Translations under genes and position numbers: made by a program
Assembly: GCA_020205615.1 (NCBI GenBank)
Contig: CM035164.1
Location: forward strand, 121,578,307 to 121,642,306
From: Panax quinquefolius
Lineage: Eukaryota; Streptophyta; Magnoliopsida; Apiales; Araliaceae
Length of the DNA stretch: 64,000 bases
Reading direction: 5' to 3'
Shown here: positions 44,335 through 56,274 of the stretch, piece after piece
How the letters are laid out: every line of letters begins with the position of its first letter
Position numbering within the stretch: position 1 is the stretch's first letter
The notes under the pieces: generated by a model
Told to the model about the DNA's origin: nothing
What the model saw: only the letters and a program-made list of their open reading frames with translations
Databases searched by the model: none

Positions 44335-46259
44335 ACTGTGACGCCCCCAAAATTAGGTATACATCACCCATCTTGAGTCGCCAAATACATGGTACAAAAA
44401 TACAAATACAAACTTAATTATACAACCGTCAGATAACATACGACAATACACATAAATCGAAGCGTTTAATAGAATATTGTCATCTAGACAATATCCATAC
44501 TCAAGGAGTCCTCATTACATTTATTGTCACACTATTTAACAGAATAGTGAGGACTACTAATGCTATCTTCTGGACCATCACTCCTTTCCCCGACTCGTCC
44601 CAACTATATTCTCATTTTTTGAAGAGATCAGTGAAAGAAAGGGTGAGCTTAACTAGCCCAGTAAGAAATATTATGACTAAGATAATGCAGAATAAATTAT
44701 CAATAGTCTTCAACAATGTTAAACTGATAAAATACAATAGACATCAAGTTTAACTGCAGCGGAATAAGCAATCCATTAGAAGAGTCAAGTAAAGAATAAA
44801 ACCTACTATCTTCTATGATTTAAAAATGTTTTCATCAACTTTTATCGCTAAGACTCAACTTAATAAATAAGCCACATCATCGAATCATCCCTGCACTACG
44901 GGACAAGGATATTCATTAAATCATCAATGGTCATGACTATACCGAATAATCCATGGTCATAATCATACCAAGTCTATCTCTGCACGTAAGCCAAAAATAT
45001 ACAACAATAAATAACAGCCCATCTTCGCACGTAAGCCAAAGATAACTTTCATCACCATATATATAAGCATGAGGATGATGACAATGATATAAGCATTAAT
45101 CAAACGAAAACAAGGATAAATACTAATGACTTTAAATTTATCCAAATATTATCAATCACATAATAAATTCATAATCTAATATTGTTAATATCATAACAAT
45201 ATTTTAATCACTTCTTAAACTTATAAATAATTTATTTCAGTTGTTTACAGTTTACCAAATAATACAAAACATGTCATACTCATAAGATTTTATCACCAAT
45301 GATCAAATTCCTTATCAACAATCTATATATACCTTATATAGGATTTCCAAGCCATAAAATCCTATCTTCCAACTTTGTTACTTCACATAACACATTTAAC
45401 TCATATGTTCGTAACTAAACTATTTTCATGAAAAATACCAAATCAGTCCCAAAAATATTTTTTTCTGGGATTTAGCAGAATATAGTCCCATAATGAACAT
45501 ATATTTTTCTCGAAATTTTTAAAATTCATTTACTATTTTTCAAAAATCAATTTCTAATTAATTACTTAAGAAATTAGCTACCTCAAGGTTAACTCCAAAA
45601 ATTCCCAAATCTTGGCAGAATCTTACATATGTTAACGTGAGATTCCAGTTTAAATTTCATGGTCATCGGAGTTATAGAACTCCGGTTATAGCGTTTTTCG
45701 TCGAAAAAACCTAAATATTGAAATGGTCATAACTTGCTCATTTTAAGTCAGAATGAGCTCATTTTTGGACAGGAGGTACTTTATACCATATACTTTCATG
45801 TCCCAATAGGCCAGAATTTTTCTCACAAATTAAGTGGCCGAAACAGCCCCTTAAAGTTTCTGGGCAGTAGCATTTTTGGTTTTTGCAGCTTTGCACTCCT
45901 TTGCTAAAATCAGTTCACACGAAAATCTACAACACCTTTTCCAGTGATTCCACTTGGATAAGCTACAAAACTCATAGATCTAACTCTAGGACTTGACCAC
46001 ACTCAAAAATTCGAAATATAACAGGAGATATGGTCAATTAAATTTCATGTTCCGTTTTCACCAAAATCTGATTTTCAACCCTTTGTGATTTCTAAGAAAC
46101 TTTCATGTTTTCACATAATAACCAACATAACTCATCATAACACTTACTAATACCACATATACCCATGATTTTCATTAGTCCAATGCTTTTATTATGACTC
46201 TCATCATAATCAACGTAACCGGATCATTTTCACAATTTAATAAGGAATGAATATAAAGG

Positions 46260-46990
46260 ATCATTCACAATGCATGTGGTAATCCACACAGACAGGTTAT
46301 TCCAATAGAATAATAAATAATCGAATAACAGAAGGATTCACCATGCATGCGATAGAGACCGCACAGACAGTTTATTCCCAACAGAATAATAAAGACGGAA
46401 CCAGGTCCGATGTAAAACACACTGACAGGATATTCCAACAGAATAATAAAGACGGAATACTATAAGGATTTCACCAAGTATAGGGGAGTCCACGTATACA
46501 GGTTATTCCAACAGAATAATAAAGAATGGAATAACAGAAGAAATCACCATGCATGCGATAGATCGCACCGACAGGTTATTTTCAATAGAATAATAAATGC
46601 GGAATAATAAATAATAGAACCAGGTCAGGTGAAATTCACACCGGCAGGATATTCCGACAGAATAATAAAGAATGGAATAATAAAAGAATTTCACCAAGTA
46701 TGAGGTACTTCGCATAAATAGGTTATTCCAACATAATAATAAAGAATGGAATAACAGAAGAAGATCACCGAGTATTGGGTAAACCGCATATACAGGTCAT
46801 TCCACCAAGTATAGGGTAAACCGTGCATACAGGTTATTCCAACAGAACAATAAAGAATGGAATAACAAAAGGACTTCACCAAGTATAGGGTATGCCGCGT
46901 ATACAGGTCATGTATAGGGTATGCCACTTTTACAGGTTATTCTAATAGAATAATAAAGAATGGAATAACAGAAGTTCTCTTCATGAATAA
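46260..46990 (-). repeat. TTATTCC hairpin array (E5 5' LTR)
   Basis: This is the partner of the 40480-41200 array and is less altered. It includes the motif pair GTATAGGGTATGCC and GTATAGGGTAAACC. Confidence 0.8.
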
Positions 46991-47156
46991 GAAAGAATAA
47001 CACCCCTTACCGTAAAAGAAACTGGATATAGAAGTAGTGAAGTAACAGAATACTCTTCTTCTTTCTCTCTATAGATTTTCTCTCTATACTTTCTCTCTAT
47101 AATTTCTCTCTCTAGAGTTTCAATGAATTCGTAAGAAATAATGAAGGAATGAGCTT

Positions 47157-47165
47157 CTATTTATA
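47157..47165 (-). promoter_or_regulatory. TATA box, E5 5' LTR
   Basis: The minus strand reads TATAAATAGAAGCTC. As the 5' LTR of the best preserved element, this is the promoter most likely to be active in the window. Confidence 0.68.
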
Positions 47166-48370
47166 GAAGAATGGAATGAATAGTAACTAATTCATGAACG
47201 GTCCAGATCGATTTACTTTTAAACGGACGGTCCAAATCGATTTACTATTAAAACTTAAAGCAACGGTCCATATTGATTCACTATTCTAACTTTTAAACCA
47301 GTGATCCATATTGATTCACTATTATAACTTTCCACCAACGGTCCATATTGATTCACTATTATAACTTCAACCAACGGTCTGAAAAATTAGCACATCTCCT
47401 CATGGAATAATATTGTACCCAAACACATGAATGCACAATACTAGAGTGAATAGTAATCGGGTGAATAGTAACTCGTGAATAGTAACTCATGAATAGTAAC
47501 TCGTGAATAATAACTCCGACACAAAAAGTGTCCCAAATACTCGAGTGAACAATACTAGAGTGAATAGTAATTTTGGTGAATAGTAACCCCGAGACAAAAA
47601 GTGTCCCAAATATTCGAGTGAACAATACTAGAGTGAATAGTAATTTTGGTGAATAGTAACTCATGATAGTAACTCTGACACAAAAAGTGCCCCGAATAAC
47701 CTCCAGACATCAATTACTATCGAAATAAATGACAATTTCTACTAACACAAATAATCCCAACACAATGAAACTATCAAATTTATCTTTAATCAACACGAAC
47801 TTCTCCATCATTAATATCACAACTCACAATATTTAACAACCAGGTTTTTCCCAGGAAAGAGGGGGCTTTCCGATAAGGATTTCTCCCTATTGGCGCGCAA
47901 TTAGATAACCAAACCTCTCCTTGACAGAACTTCTAGACATTGTAAATATTGCAATTTAATAATATCAATAATTTTGTCGTCTCAATTATTGATTTAATAA
48001 TATAACATATTATGCACATGATACTGTGACAATAATCGAATCAATAATATGAGAGATATGATGCATCAATTACTATATCAATAATTGAGTATAACTGAGT
48101 GACTTATCACGTAAGCATCAATAATCAATACTGTGTGCTACTATGCAACCACGCGTATTACTGTACTTTTACTACCTGGTAGTTCAACAGTATTAACGTT
48201 AAAACCTCCGCCGTTATTTTCATAAAATATTTTTGTCGTTTTCTAAATACGACAATTCTTTCGTTGTGGGTCCACCAATGACTGTGTCATCGTATGAATA
48301 TTCCCCGACCAATCGAATATTTATAACAACTTGTATACTTTACAAAATTTTCAAATACTACCCACAACTA

Positions 48371-48846
48371 TAGGAGTGAGCAAAAATCGGATAAAACCGA
48401 ACTACCGAACCAAACCGAACCGAACCATTTTAACCGAATTATTTCGGTTTTCGGTTTTTTTTTTGGAATTTTGGTTATATCCGAATTATTATTCAATATT
48501 CGGTTTCGGATCCAGTTTTCAAAAATAGACTATTCGGGTATCCGAATAACCGAATTGTAATATTTAAAAAAAATAATTATTAATTATATTATTATCTATT
48601 AACTTGTGAGTTCGGTTTAATGTTTAATGTTTATGTTGGATGTTGCTTCATGCTTAATTTTAATCAAGTGCACGAGTTTGTTTTATTATCCTAATTACCA
48701 ATTATGCATTCTATAATTCAAAGATTCTAATTAGGTTAGTTCTAAAATTCGGTTAGTATTTCGGATAGTTGTTTTGTCGATATTTCGGTTTTCGGTTATA
48801 ACCGAATAGACATTTCGGTTCGGTTATAACCGAATGCTCACCCCTA
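48371..48846. mobile_element. Non-autonomous hAT-like element (MITE)
   Basis: A 476-bp insertion in the U3 of the E5 5' LTR is absent from the 3' LTR. Its ends are TAGGAGTGAGCA and TGCTCACCCCTA, a near-perfect 12-bp terminal inverted repeat. It is flanked by the perfect 8-bp duplication CACAACTA (48363-48370 and 48847-48854). An 8-bp target site and TAGGGGTG-type ends fit the hAT superfamily. Subterminal regions are full of ACCGAA/TTCGGT repeats, usual transposase-binding material in hAT MITEs. No transposase is encoded. Confidence 0.9.
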
Positions 48847-48940
48847 CACAACTATAACACTATCTCAAATCCACACCATAATATTAAAAAAAATATTTCA
48901 AGAAAATTAAATATTTATTCATAAAATCTGGGGTCTCACA

Positions 48941-49947
48941 AATATTGTCTTCTAGACAATATTCACTCTCAGAATAAGTCCTCATTATATTTATTGTCAC
49001 ACTATTTAATAGAATAGTGAGAACTACTAATATTATCATCTGGACCGTCACTCCATTCCTCGACTAGTCCCTGTTATGTTCTCATTTCCTGGAGAGAACA
49101 GTGAAAGAAAAGGTGAGCTCAACTAGCCCAGTAAGAAATATTATGACTAAGATAATGCAGAATAAATTATCATTAGTCGTCAACAATGTTAAACTGATAA
49201 AATATAATAGACATCAAGTTTAACTGCAGCGGAACAAGCAATCTATTAAAAGAGTCAAGTAGAGAATTTAATCTACTATCTTTTATGATTTAAAACGTTT
49301 TTCATCACTTTTATCGCTGGGATTCAGCTTAATAAATAATTCACATCATCAATTCATCCCTGCACTACAGGCCAAGGATATTATTTAGATTTTACTATTA
49401 GCCTAATAAAACGAATAACTTTATAAAAGTATTCTATTTTATATAAAAAGTTTTTACTATTAGCCTAATAAAACGAATAACTTTATAAAAGTATTCTGTT
49501 TTGTATAAAAAGTTTTTCTGTTTTATTACGTTAATAATACTAATAAAACAAAATTGAGTGACTTATCACATAAGCATCAATAATCAATATCGTGTACTCT
49601 TATGCAACCACATCGTATTCTTGACGCGTTTACTACCGAAAGTAGTTCAACAAAGATTATCGGTGAAAACTTCCGTCATTATTTTAATAAAATATTTTTG
49701 TCGTTTTCTCGATCCGAAATAATAATTTCGTTAGGTCCGTCCATTGATGATTGTCATGAAATATTTAATATTCTTGACAAAAAAGAATATTCCCCGACCA
49801 ATCGAATATAATATGACAACTTGCATACTTTGCAAAATTTATAAATACTACCCACAACTATAACATTATATCAAATCCACATCATAATATTGAAATAAAT
49901 TATTTCGAGAAAATTAAATATTTATTCATAAAATCTGGGGTCTCACA
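48941..49947 (-). mobile_element. E4 LTR, type A (second piece, internally deleted)
   Basis: It begins with the right AATAT copy and continues the E4 LTR. Near 49383 it jumps from a stem-loop unit to U3 sequence, so promoter, leader and hairpin array are missing. The remaining LTR is about 1.1 kb in place of 4.1 kb. It contains a ~62-bp direct duplication (49390-49510) and ends CTGGGGTCTCACA, directly joined to plus-strand pol. Confidence 0.8.
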
Positions 49948-50509
49948 AAAAGTGTCGTTCTCCGGTATGCTAGTATGAGGTGGGTGAAGCAACGTTGTTG
50001 GGACCGGAGTTGGTACGTATGACTACGGAAAATATTCAAACGATCCGACAACGTATAAAGACCTCACAAGATCGACAAAATAGTTATGATGATCTTCATC
50101 TAAAGGACGTGGAATTCGATATAGGAGATCATGTGTTGTTACGTGTTGCTCCATGGAAAGGAGTATGAGATTTGGAAAGAGAGGAAAGCTCAATACTCAA
50201 TTCATTGGCCCATTTTTAATCCTCGATCGAGTAGGAACCGTAGCTATAGACTCGCTTTCTGCCAAGTATGTCTCCTCGTGTTCATAACGCTTTTCACATA
50301 TCCATGTTACGTAAATATCCGGAAGACCCGAACCACATTATTGAGTTAGAAATGACGAAATAGCGGAAGATTTAACGTATGAAGAGGTTCATGTTCAAAT
50401 CTTGGATAAGAATGAACATATTCTACGCTCAAGAGTTATACCTCAAGTCAAAGTTTTGTGGAGAAACCACGATATTGAGGAAATGACACGGGAGTTAGAA
50501 TCAAAATGA
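49948..50509 (+). pseudogene. E6 integrase C-terminus and chromodomain-like tail
   Basis: This plus-strand pol fragment is the best-preserved coding piece in the window. It has GEATLLGPELV and RQRIKTSQDRQNSYDDLH (49980-50168), then after one frameshift GKRGKL...FIGPFLILDRVG, the GPY/F-type module. After further shifts, 46 codons (50369-50509) run through LTYEEVHVQILD and VIPQVKVLWRNH to a natural stop. This tail is the pattern of Tekay-type chromoviruses, where it is thought to steer integration into heterochromatin. The upstream pol is missing: the fragment starts abruptly at the end of the E4 LTR, within the KCRSP motif. Confidence 0.8.
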
Positions 50510-50578
50510 AGTCAAGGTATCCTTACCTCTTCTTCGATATATACTGCACGCACCCTAATTTTGAGGGAAAATTTTCAT

Positions 50579-50590
50579 AAGAAGGAAGGT
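50579..50590 (+). other. PPT of E6
   Basis: AAGAAGGAAGGT lies immediately before TGTAAGACCCC. Confidence 0.8.
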
Positions 50591-50999
50591 TGTAAGACCC
50601 CAACTTTTTGAATAAAGATGAATTTTCTATAATTATCATTTTGAATATTATGGAAGGAATTTAATATAATGTTATAGTTATGGGTAATATTTACAAATTT
50701 TGCAAAGTATGCAAGTTGTCATATTATATTCGATTGGTCGGAAATATTCTTTTTGTCGTGGAATATCCGTCTGACCACGATAATCATCGGTGGACCCCAC
50801 AAATGTAATTATTGCCTGATTGAGAAAACGATAAAATATTTTATTGAAAATAACGGCAGGAAGTTTTACCGCTAATATCGCTTGAACTACTCTAGTAGTA
50901 AAGAAATACAATGAATGGCGTCAGGTTGCATAAGTAGCTGGTATTGATTATTGATCTTTACGTGAGAAGTCACTCGACTTTGTTCAATTATTGCTTGAA

Positions 51000-51076
51000 T
51001 ATTTATAGTAAGTTTGGCGATTATTTAGACCCTACTTACCCATTTTAAAATTGTTTATGGAAAGTTATCTTAATTT

Positions 51077-51115
<39 letters not shown>

Positions 51116-51468
51116 TATTATATATTTATATATTTATATATGTATACGTGTTAGTCAAAATGGGTGGGGAAAAGGGGGGGAATCAAATTGTCACATGGAG
51201 TATTATTTCATTATTGTTTGTTAGTGGGTTTTGGTGGGGAATGATATTATCAAGTGGTATGTGGTGTGTGTTGTGTTAGTGGGAACATGTGTTATATATA
51301 TATATTATATATATATATAATGTGTCCATGCTGCAAGTGAACTGATATATATATATATACTGCTTTGAAAAAATTTATCAGAAGAATTGAATTATTGGTT
51401 TCATGGGGGAGTACTGTGATTGTTATTATTATTATATATATTATATTTTATTTAAAAGATTTTGCTTT
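51000..51468. other. Unmatched AT- and GT-rich segment in E6 LTR
   Basis: The segment contains (TA)n runs at 51081-51113 and near 51295-51325, and TGGTATGTGGTGTGTGTTGT-like GT-rich sequence. I found no ORF, terminal inverted repeat or clear target duplication. It replaces U3 sequence that other type A LTRs have here. Confidence 0.45.
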
Positions 51469-51541
51469 AAATATGGACCGTCCCATTAAAGTAAATCAAT
51501 CTGTACCGTTCACGAGTTAGTTACTATGCAATCCATTCTTC

Positions 51542-51550
51542 TATAAATAG
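51542..51550 (+). promoter_or_regulatory. TATA box, E6 3' LTR
   Basis: TATAAATAGAAGTTCATTCC. The donor-like CGGTAAGGGG is about 125 bases downstream. Confidence 0.62.
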
Positions 51551-52140
51551 AAGTTCATTCCTTCATTATTTCTTACGAATTCATTGAAACTCTAGAGAGA
51601 GAAATTACAAAGAGAAAAAAGAAGAGTATTCTTCTACTTCACTACTCCGATATCAAGTTTCTTTTACGGTAAGGGGTGTTATTCATTCGTATTCGTGAAG
51701 AGAACTTCTGTTATTCCATTCTTTATTATTACATTGGAATAACTCAGATCATGTGAGGATACCCTATACTTGATGACATTCTTCTATTACTCCGCTCTTT
51801 ATTATTCTCGCTGGAATATCCTCGCCTGCATGCATTTTACGGCGGGACTTGGTTCTCCTCTTTATTATTATTCATTGAATATCCTCGTTTACATGCATTT
51901 CACGGACTGGTTCCGTCTTTATTATTATTCTTTTGGAATATCCTTGTCATAAATGCTTTTACTTACGGATTCGATTCCGCCTTTATTAGTATTCTGCTGG
52001 AATAACTCGCCTACATCTGCACTGCATGCATGGTAATTTCATTGTTATTACATTCTTTATTATTCTGCTGGAACATCCTCGCTTGCCGGTCGTAATTTCG
52101 TCTAACATGGTTCCGTTATTTAGTATTCTGTTGGAATAAC

Positions 52141-54028
52141 TGTCAGGTTTGTAATATTCAATAACGCAATCAAATTGCAAAAATAAGCGGAAAATTGTAA
52201 AAATCAGAGTTTAAAAATTTACAAACCATATACCCGGATCACCCTTTATGCACAATTATTAATTAAACGAAAAATTAAGAACAAGAATCATACCCTTGAA
52301 GATTCGAGCTTCCTCAGGTATAAGTTCACCTCTAATCCTTTTCGCGTTCAACTTGAATCCACCGGGTTTGGTTCCTTCCTTTGATCAACGTTAGCCACCC
52401 AAGTGTTTGGCCTCTAGAGGTGATCCACCAAGGAAGAAGAAGGATATAAGAAGATGGGCGGTTGGCTAAACCCTAGTTTTTCTATCTCTATAGAAAAAAA
52501 GCGTACTCTCCAACCATTAGAATTATCACGTATGTTGTAAAAGTCAACAACTCCCTTACACCCATAATAAGACTCCTCTTATTTATAGATGTGGGCAACC
52601 CTCCTTAACAATTAAGGAATTGGGTTTTATTTTAATTAATTAAAATCCTTTAATTAATTAAGCTCCCTTATCTTATTAGGGATAATTAATTAAACTCTTT
52701 TAATTAATTTAACCTCCTAATCCTATTAGGAATAAATTAGAGTACTTATATTAAATTAATTCCTAAACTCTTTTAGAAATTAAAATAATAATAATTGTAA
52801 TAATATTAATAAGACTCCTCTTATTAATTTATATTTAATATTTCTAAAATATTAAATAATAAATATTAAGCTATTTAATTTATTCTATCACCATAGATTA
52901 AATTAAATATACTTAACATATTATTACGATTATGCCATTAACTTCTTAAATAATTATTCTTCCTTTTATGGTGTGACCCTTTAGTTCTCTCCATATTAAA
53001 CCCATTGTGAATAAATCAATTAGAACAATTCTAATCTTATTTAACTAAATAAATTAAACAATTAATTTATTTAAATAAATAATATTTATTCTACAATAGG
53101 ATAAGCCTCCCCTAATGATCAACGACTTTCCGTATAATATAGATTTCAACATTAATCATAAAAGAACCTTTGAGTAAATAGTTACCGTACAATTCAATCC
53201 TTCCACCATACAATGTCCCAATTAAATATAAGACATGGAATTACTGTCAAGTCTTATTTTATTTAATTATATGTATTTCGACTCTTAAATGCACAACTCC
53301 AAATAATGCAAATTAGAAACTCCTTTCTAATTTCATTCTCGCTTAACCAAGGACTACTGGGTTGTCATTTATCAAATCACATAGACATTTCTCTTCTTTT
53401 AATAGTAGTGGTAGATTCTTTATCGATCATACATTATCTCCACGTACAACTTATTATACCCAAGCATACCCTTTGATATACCCTAAGGGTCTTAAGGAAT
53501 AAGTCAAAGTATAACTCATCATACATAAGATACTATGATGATCTCAAGTCCAAGGATCACTTATACTACTATCACTAAAGGAATTCCTATCGACTGAGCA
53601 AGTAAAACTCCATTAGGTATTCCTTAGCGAGCCAATGCTCAAAGGAACTTATTCTCCAATAAGCACCTACATACTTGCTTTTAGTGTCTCCACACAAATG
53701 ATCATGAGATCAATCATCCTCATCCAATGAGTAAGCAACGATATACCAATCTATCCCGATTCACTAATCCCCAATTTAGTAATCCAACGATTGGGAACTA
53801 TTTTAGTTTTAAGCTTTCAAAGAATTTAGATCTCATTAGAATGATCATCATCATTATTCTAAAAGCATTGCTTAAAACTATGGGTTTATCACATATTATA
53901 AAACAAAGATCATATAGATAATTAAAAGCCTTTAATAAATTAATACTTTTATTAATAAATGAATAAGATTGTTACAAAGTATATGTTTTATCATCAAACA
54001 TGATTGGCTTGTGTGCATACTACTTTCA
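52141..54028 (-). mobile_element. E7 3' LTR (Ty1/Copia)
   Basis: This minus-strand LTR of about 1.89 kb reads TGAAAGTAGTATGCAC at its start (54028) and ends ...CCTGACA at 52141. A typical Copia purine tract (AAGTGGGAGAT) precedes it. The first 960 bases of the plus-strand reading are nearly identical to 59293-60248. The left flank ATAAC may be a target copy whose partner is outside the window. It contains AATTAATTAA-rich sequence and no ORF of note. Confidence 0.85.
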
Positions 54029-54042
54029 ATCTCCCACTTGCA
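54029..54042 (-). other. PPT of E7
   Basis: The minus strand reads TGCAAGTGGGAGAT, directly before the LTR start. It is the form seen in many plant Copia elements. Confidence 0.8.
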
Positions 54043-54059
54043 CTAAAGTCAATCGTCAT

Positions 54060-55060
54060 GGTATTTCATACCTTCTTCTCTAAGTGACGATTATCCCGTT
54101 GTTGGATAAGCTTTAGTTAATGGATATGTAATGTTGTTCATGAGAGTCCACTATCTCTATAGTGATTTCCATCTTTCAATGATTCTAATAATCAAATGAA
54201 AGTGTCACAACACATGTTTAGATCCAAGATGAGACTTAGAACTATTCCTATTTCAGAATGAACTTTTAATCCAAACAATCAACTTGCAGCCTTCATTTAT
54301 AGCTATATACTTTGTCTTTATCACTAAACCAAAGAACTCTTTCATTGTTTGAACCTTTCCAATTCAATCGCACTACTCGCTCAAGATAACGCTTTACCTT
54401 AAAGTGGATTTTCTCATCATCTTGGTCTCGTCTCGAAAACTTGAGTCCTAAAGCCCTCTAGTTTTAATTTAGACCCACCATGAATATGATCACATCCTTA
54501 GTGCTTAAGTTAAGCACTTTAAGATGTTTTTCAATCGACTCATAGTGAACTTCTCCGATAATACGACCGATCAACATCGTCTCTCGTATATTTCATTGCA
54601 TACATGATAGTCACTCATGCGACCTCTCTTTTCGTAAGTCTGTGGGACTATTAAGAGATACACCCATAGCTCATCTACATGAGACATCTCTTGAGTTTGC
54701 CATGCTAAACGACTTTAGCATCAAATGAATATACGCTCCTTGGGTTAAGTCGAGCATCCTCTTAAATCTATCTATATAGATTTATATCCCCAATTAAGAT
54801 ACTCTTCCAAATCATTCATGGAGGAATGTTTAGACAACTTTATCTTTACCGATTGTAGCATTGGTATGTCATTCCTTATCCGTAGTATATCAACATATAA
54901 TACTAGGAATGTCACGATGCTCCCAATCGACCCTTTTGTACACACTAGGTTCATTCTTATTTTTGATAAAATCAAACTCTTTTGATTGCCTCATCAAACG
55001 AATGTTCCATATTTGAGAAACTTGCTTCAATCCATTTCTCTGAGTGTCTACAACTCATAC
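54060..55060 (-). pseudogene. E7 RT and RNase H remnants (Copia)
   Basis: Minus-strand frames show LKQVSQIWNIR (about 55015) and NEPSVYKR, then a 67-codon frame (54975-54772). That frame has FLVLYVDILRIRNDIPML, where the YVDD catalytic motif has become YVDI (54889-54897). HSSMNDLEEYL (equal to FSMKDLGEA) follows. Further left are short RNase H-like pieces in mixed frames up to the PPT. The RT N-terminal half is missing. The second catalytic aspartate is lost and stops are frequent, so there is no activity. Confidence 0.75.
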
Positions 55061-55579
55061 ATCATCGTATGTAACTAGATCATCATCTTCTATGATCGTA
55101 CCTCATCATCATCATCCATAATGAATCCATACCTCCTAGGTATCTTCTATACTATTCCGCATTTAATTTCGTGTGGGTACAATAGTCTATCTACGTGTTC
55201 CTCTTATTCGACTTATAAGGTTTTGTGGTTCTTGAACTCTTCAAGATCTATATCCTCCCACTAGCCCCTTTTAATGATAAACACACTTTATCTTAGAAGG
55301 CAGCGTGTTTCGTAACAAACACCTTTTGCTAAGTAGAATTATAGAACATATACCCTAAACTTACTTTAGGATGTCCCACAAATCAGACATGTCAAATCTT
55401 GTCCCAAGCTTATCCTTCAAACCTTTTCACATAAGTCGACAACCCTTATCTTAACATACTTAAGATTAGAAATCCTCCCCGTCCATAACTTTTATGGAGT
55501 CTTGGGGCTGGATTTTGAGGTTACCTTTTCGTAGATATGCGACCATTTCTGTGACATGATCCTGAAGGATACCGGAATG

Positions 55580-56250
55580 TCAGAAAATCATTTTGGACCG
55601 TACCATGTTCAACAAGGTATGATTTTACCTTTCGATACATCAATCAATTATCACGTATCGAGGATGTGTCCATTATGAGAAAACCATTTGAGATGATCTA
55701 GAAACTTATTGCACAAGTATTTATTCCTCGATCCGATCAAAGAATTCTAATACTTTATCAATTTATTTCACTTCAATTCTTTGAACCTTTCAAATAATTC
55801 ATACTTGTATTTCAAAAAATACACACATTCAACTCTTTGAATGATCATCTCATTTTCTTATACTAGTTTGTTCAATTTGCAAAATATATTTTCATGTAAA
55901 TCAAGTATACAAAATCCATTAAGTAATATTTCGGCTTATACAAAACATTATTATTATAAATAGAACAACAATTGTTCTTAATTATAATACCAAAATTTTA
56001 TCATCCAACAATAAAATGGAAATAATGTTTCTAACAAGATTTGGAATACAATAACAACTTATCGACTTAATAGATTTGCCCGTAGGCATCTTTAAACTAT
56101 AAGTTTCTATAGCTAATGCAAAGACCTTTTGCTTCATTTTCCACACATAGATTACTTATCTTTGTTTAACTTTCTACTTCTGCTTGGTCCCTTCATAAAT
56201 CTATATTTATGATAACCAAAGTCAGTATCCAATACCTAAGTAGAACCTTG
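55580..56250 (-). pseudogene. E7 protease, pre-integrase and integrase remnants
   Basis: On the minus strand a protease-like segment (VLDTDFGYH, then KVFALAIETYSLKMPTGKS, 56090-56235) precedes a zinc/pre-integrase piece with CSIYNNNVLY. A segment with VYFLKYKYELFERFKE (about 55790) follows, then FLDHLKW and TLLNMVRSKM near 55600, the end of the Copia integrase core. The order protease-integrase-RT is the Copia order. Frames are broken throughout. Between 55060 and 55580 I could align only scattered residues. Confidence 0.65.
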
Positions 56251-56274
56251 ACTTAAAGAAAAATTTATTTTAAA

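Larger units (their letters stand above)
44337..48940 (-). mobile_element. E5 5' LTR, type A (with hAT insertion)
   Basis: This type A LTR is 4604 bases including a 476-bp DNA transposon at 48371. It matches the 3' LTR closely, with stem-loop units 44880-45070, hairpin array 46260-46990 and a donor-like site near 47005. TATA (47157), minisatellite (47445-47670) and U3 boxes (47983, 48079) follow. It ends CTGGGGTCTCACA, then AATAT. E5 is a non-autonomous element with gag and protease remnants only. Confidence 0.92.
50591..52140 (+). mobile_element. E6 3' LTR, type A (broken by E7)
   Basis: The LTR begins TGTAAGACCCCAAC, with a CAATTATTG box (50985), TATA (51542), a donor-like GGTAAGGGG (about 51668) and the start of a TTATTCC hairpin array (51700-52140). 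The Copia element then cuts in. About 470 bases (51000-51468) match no other type A LTR. The continuation would lie beyond 64000. Confidence 0.82.
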
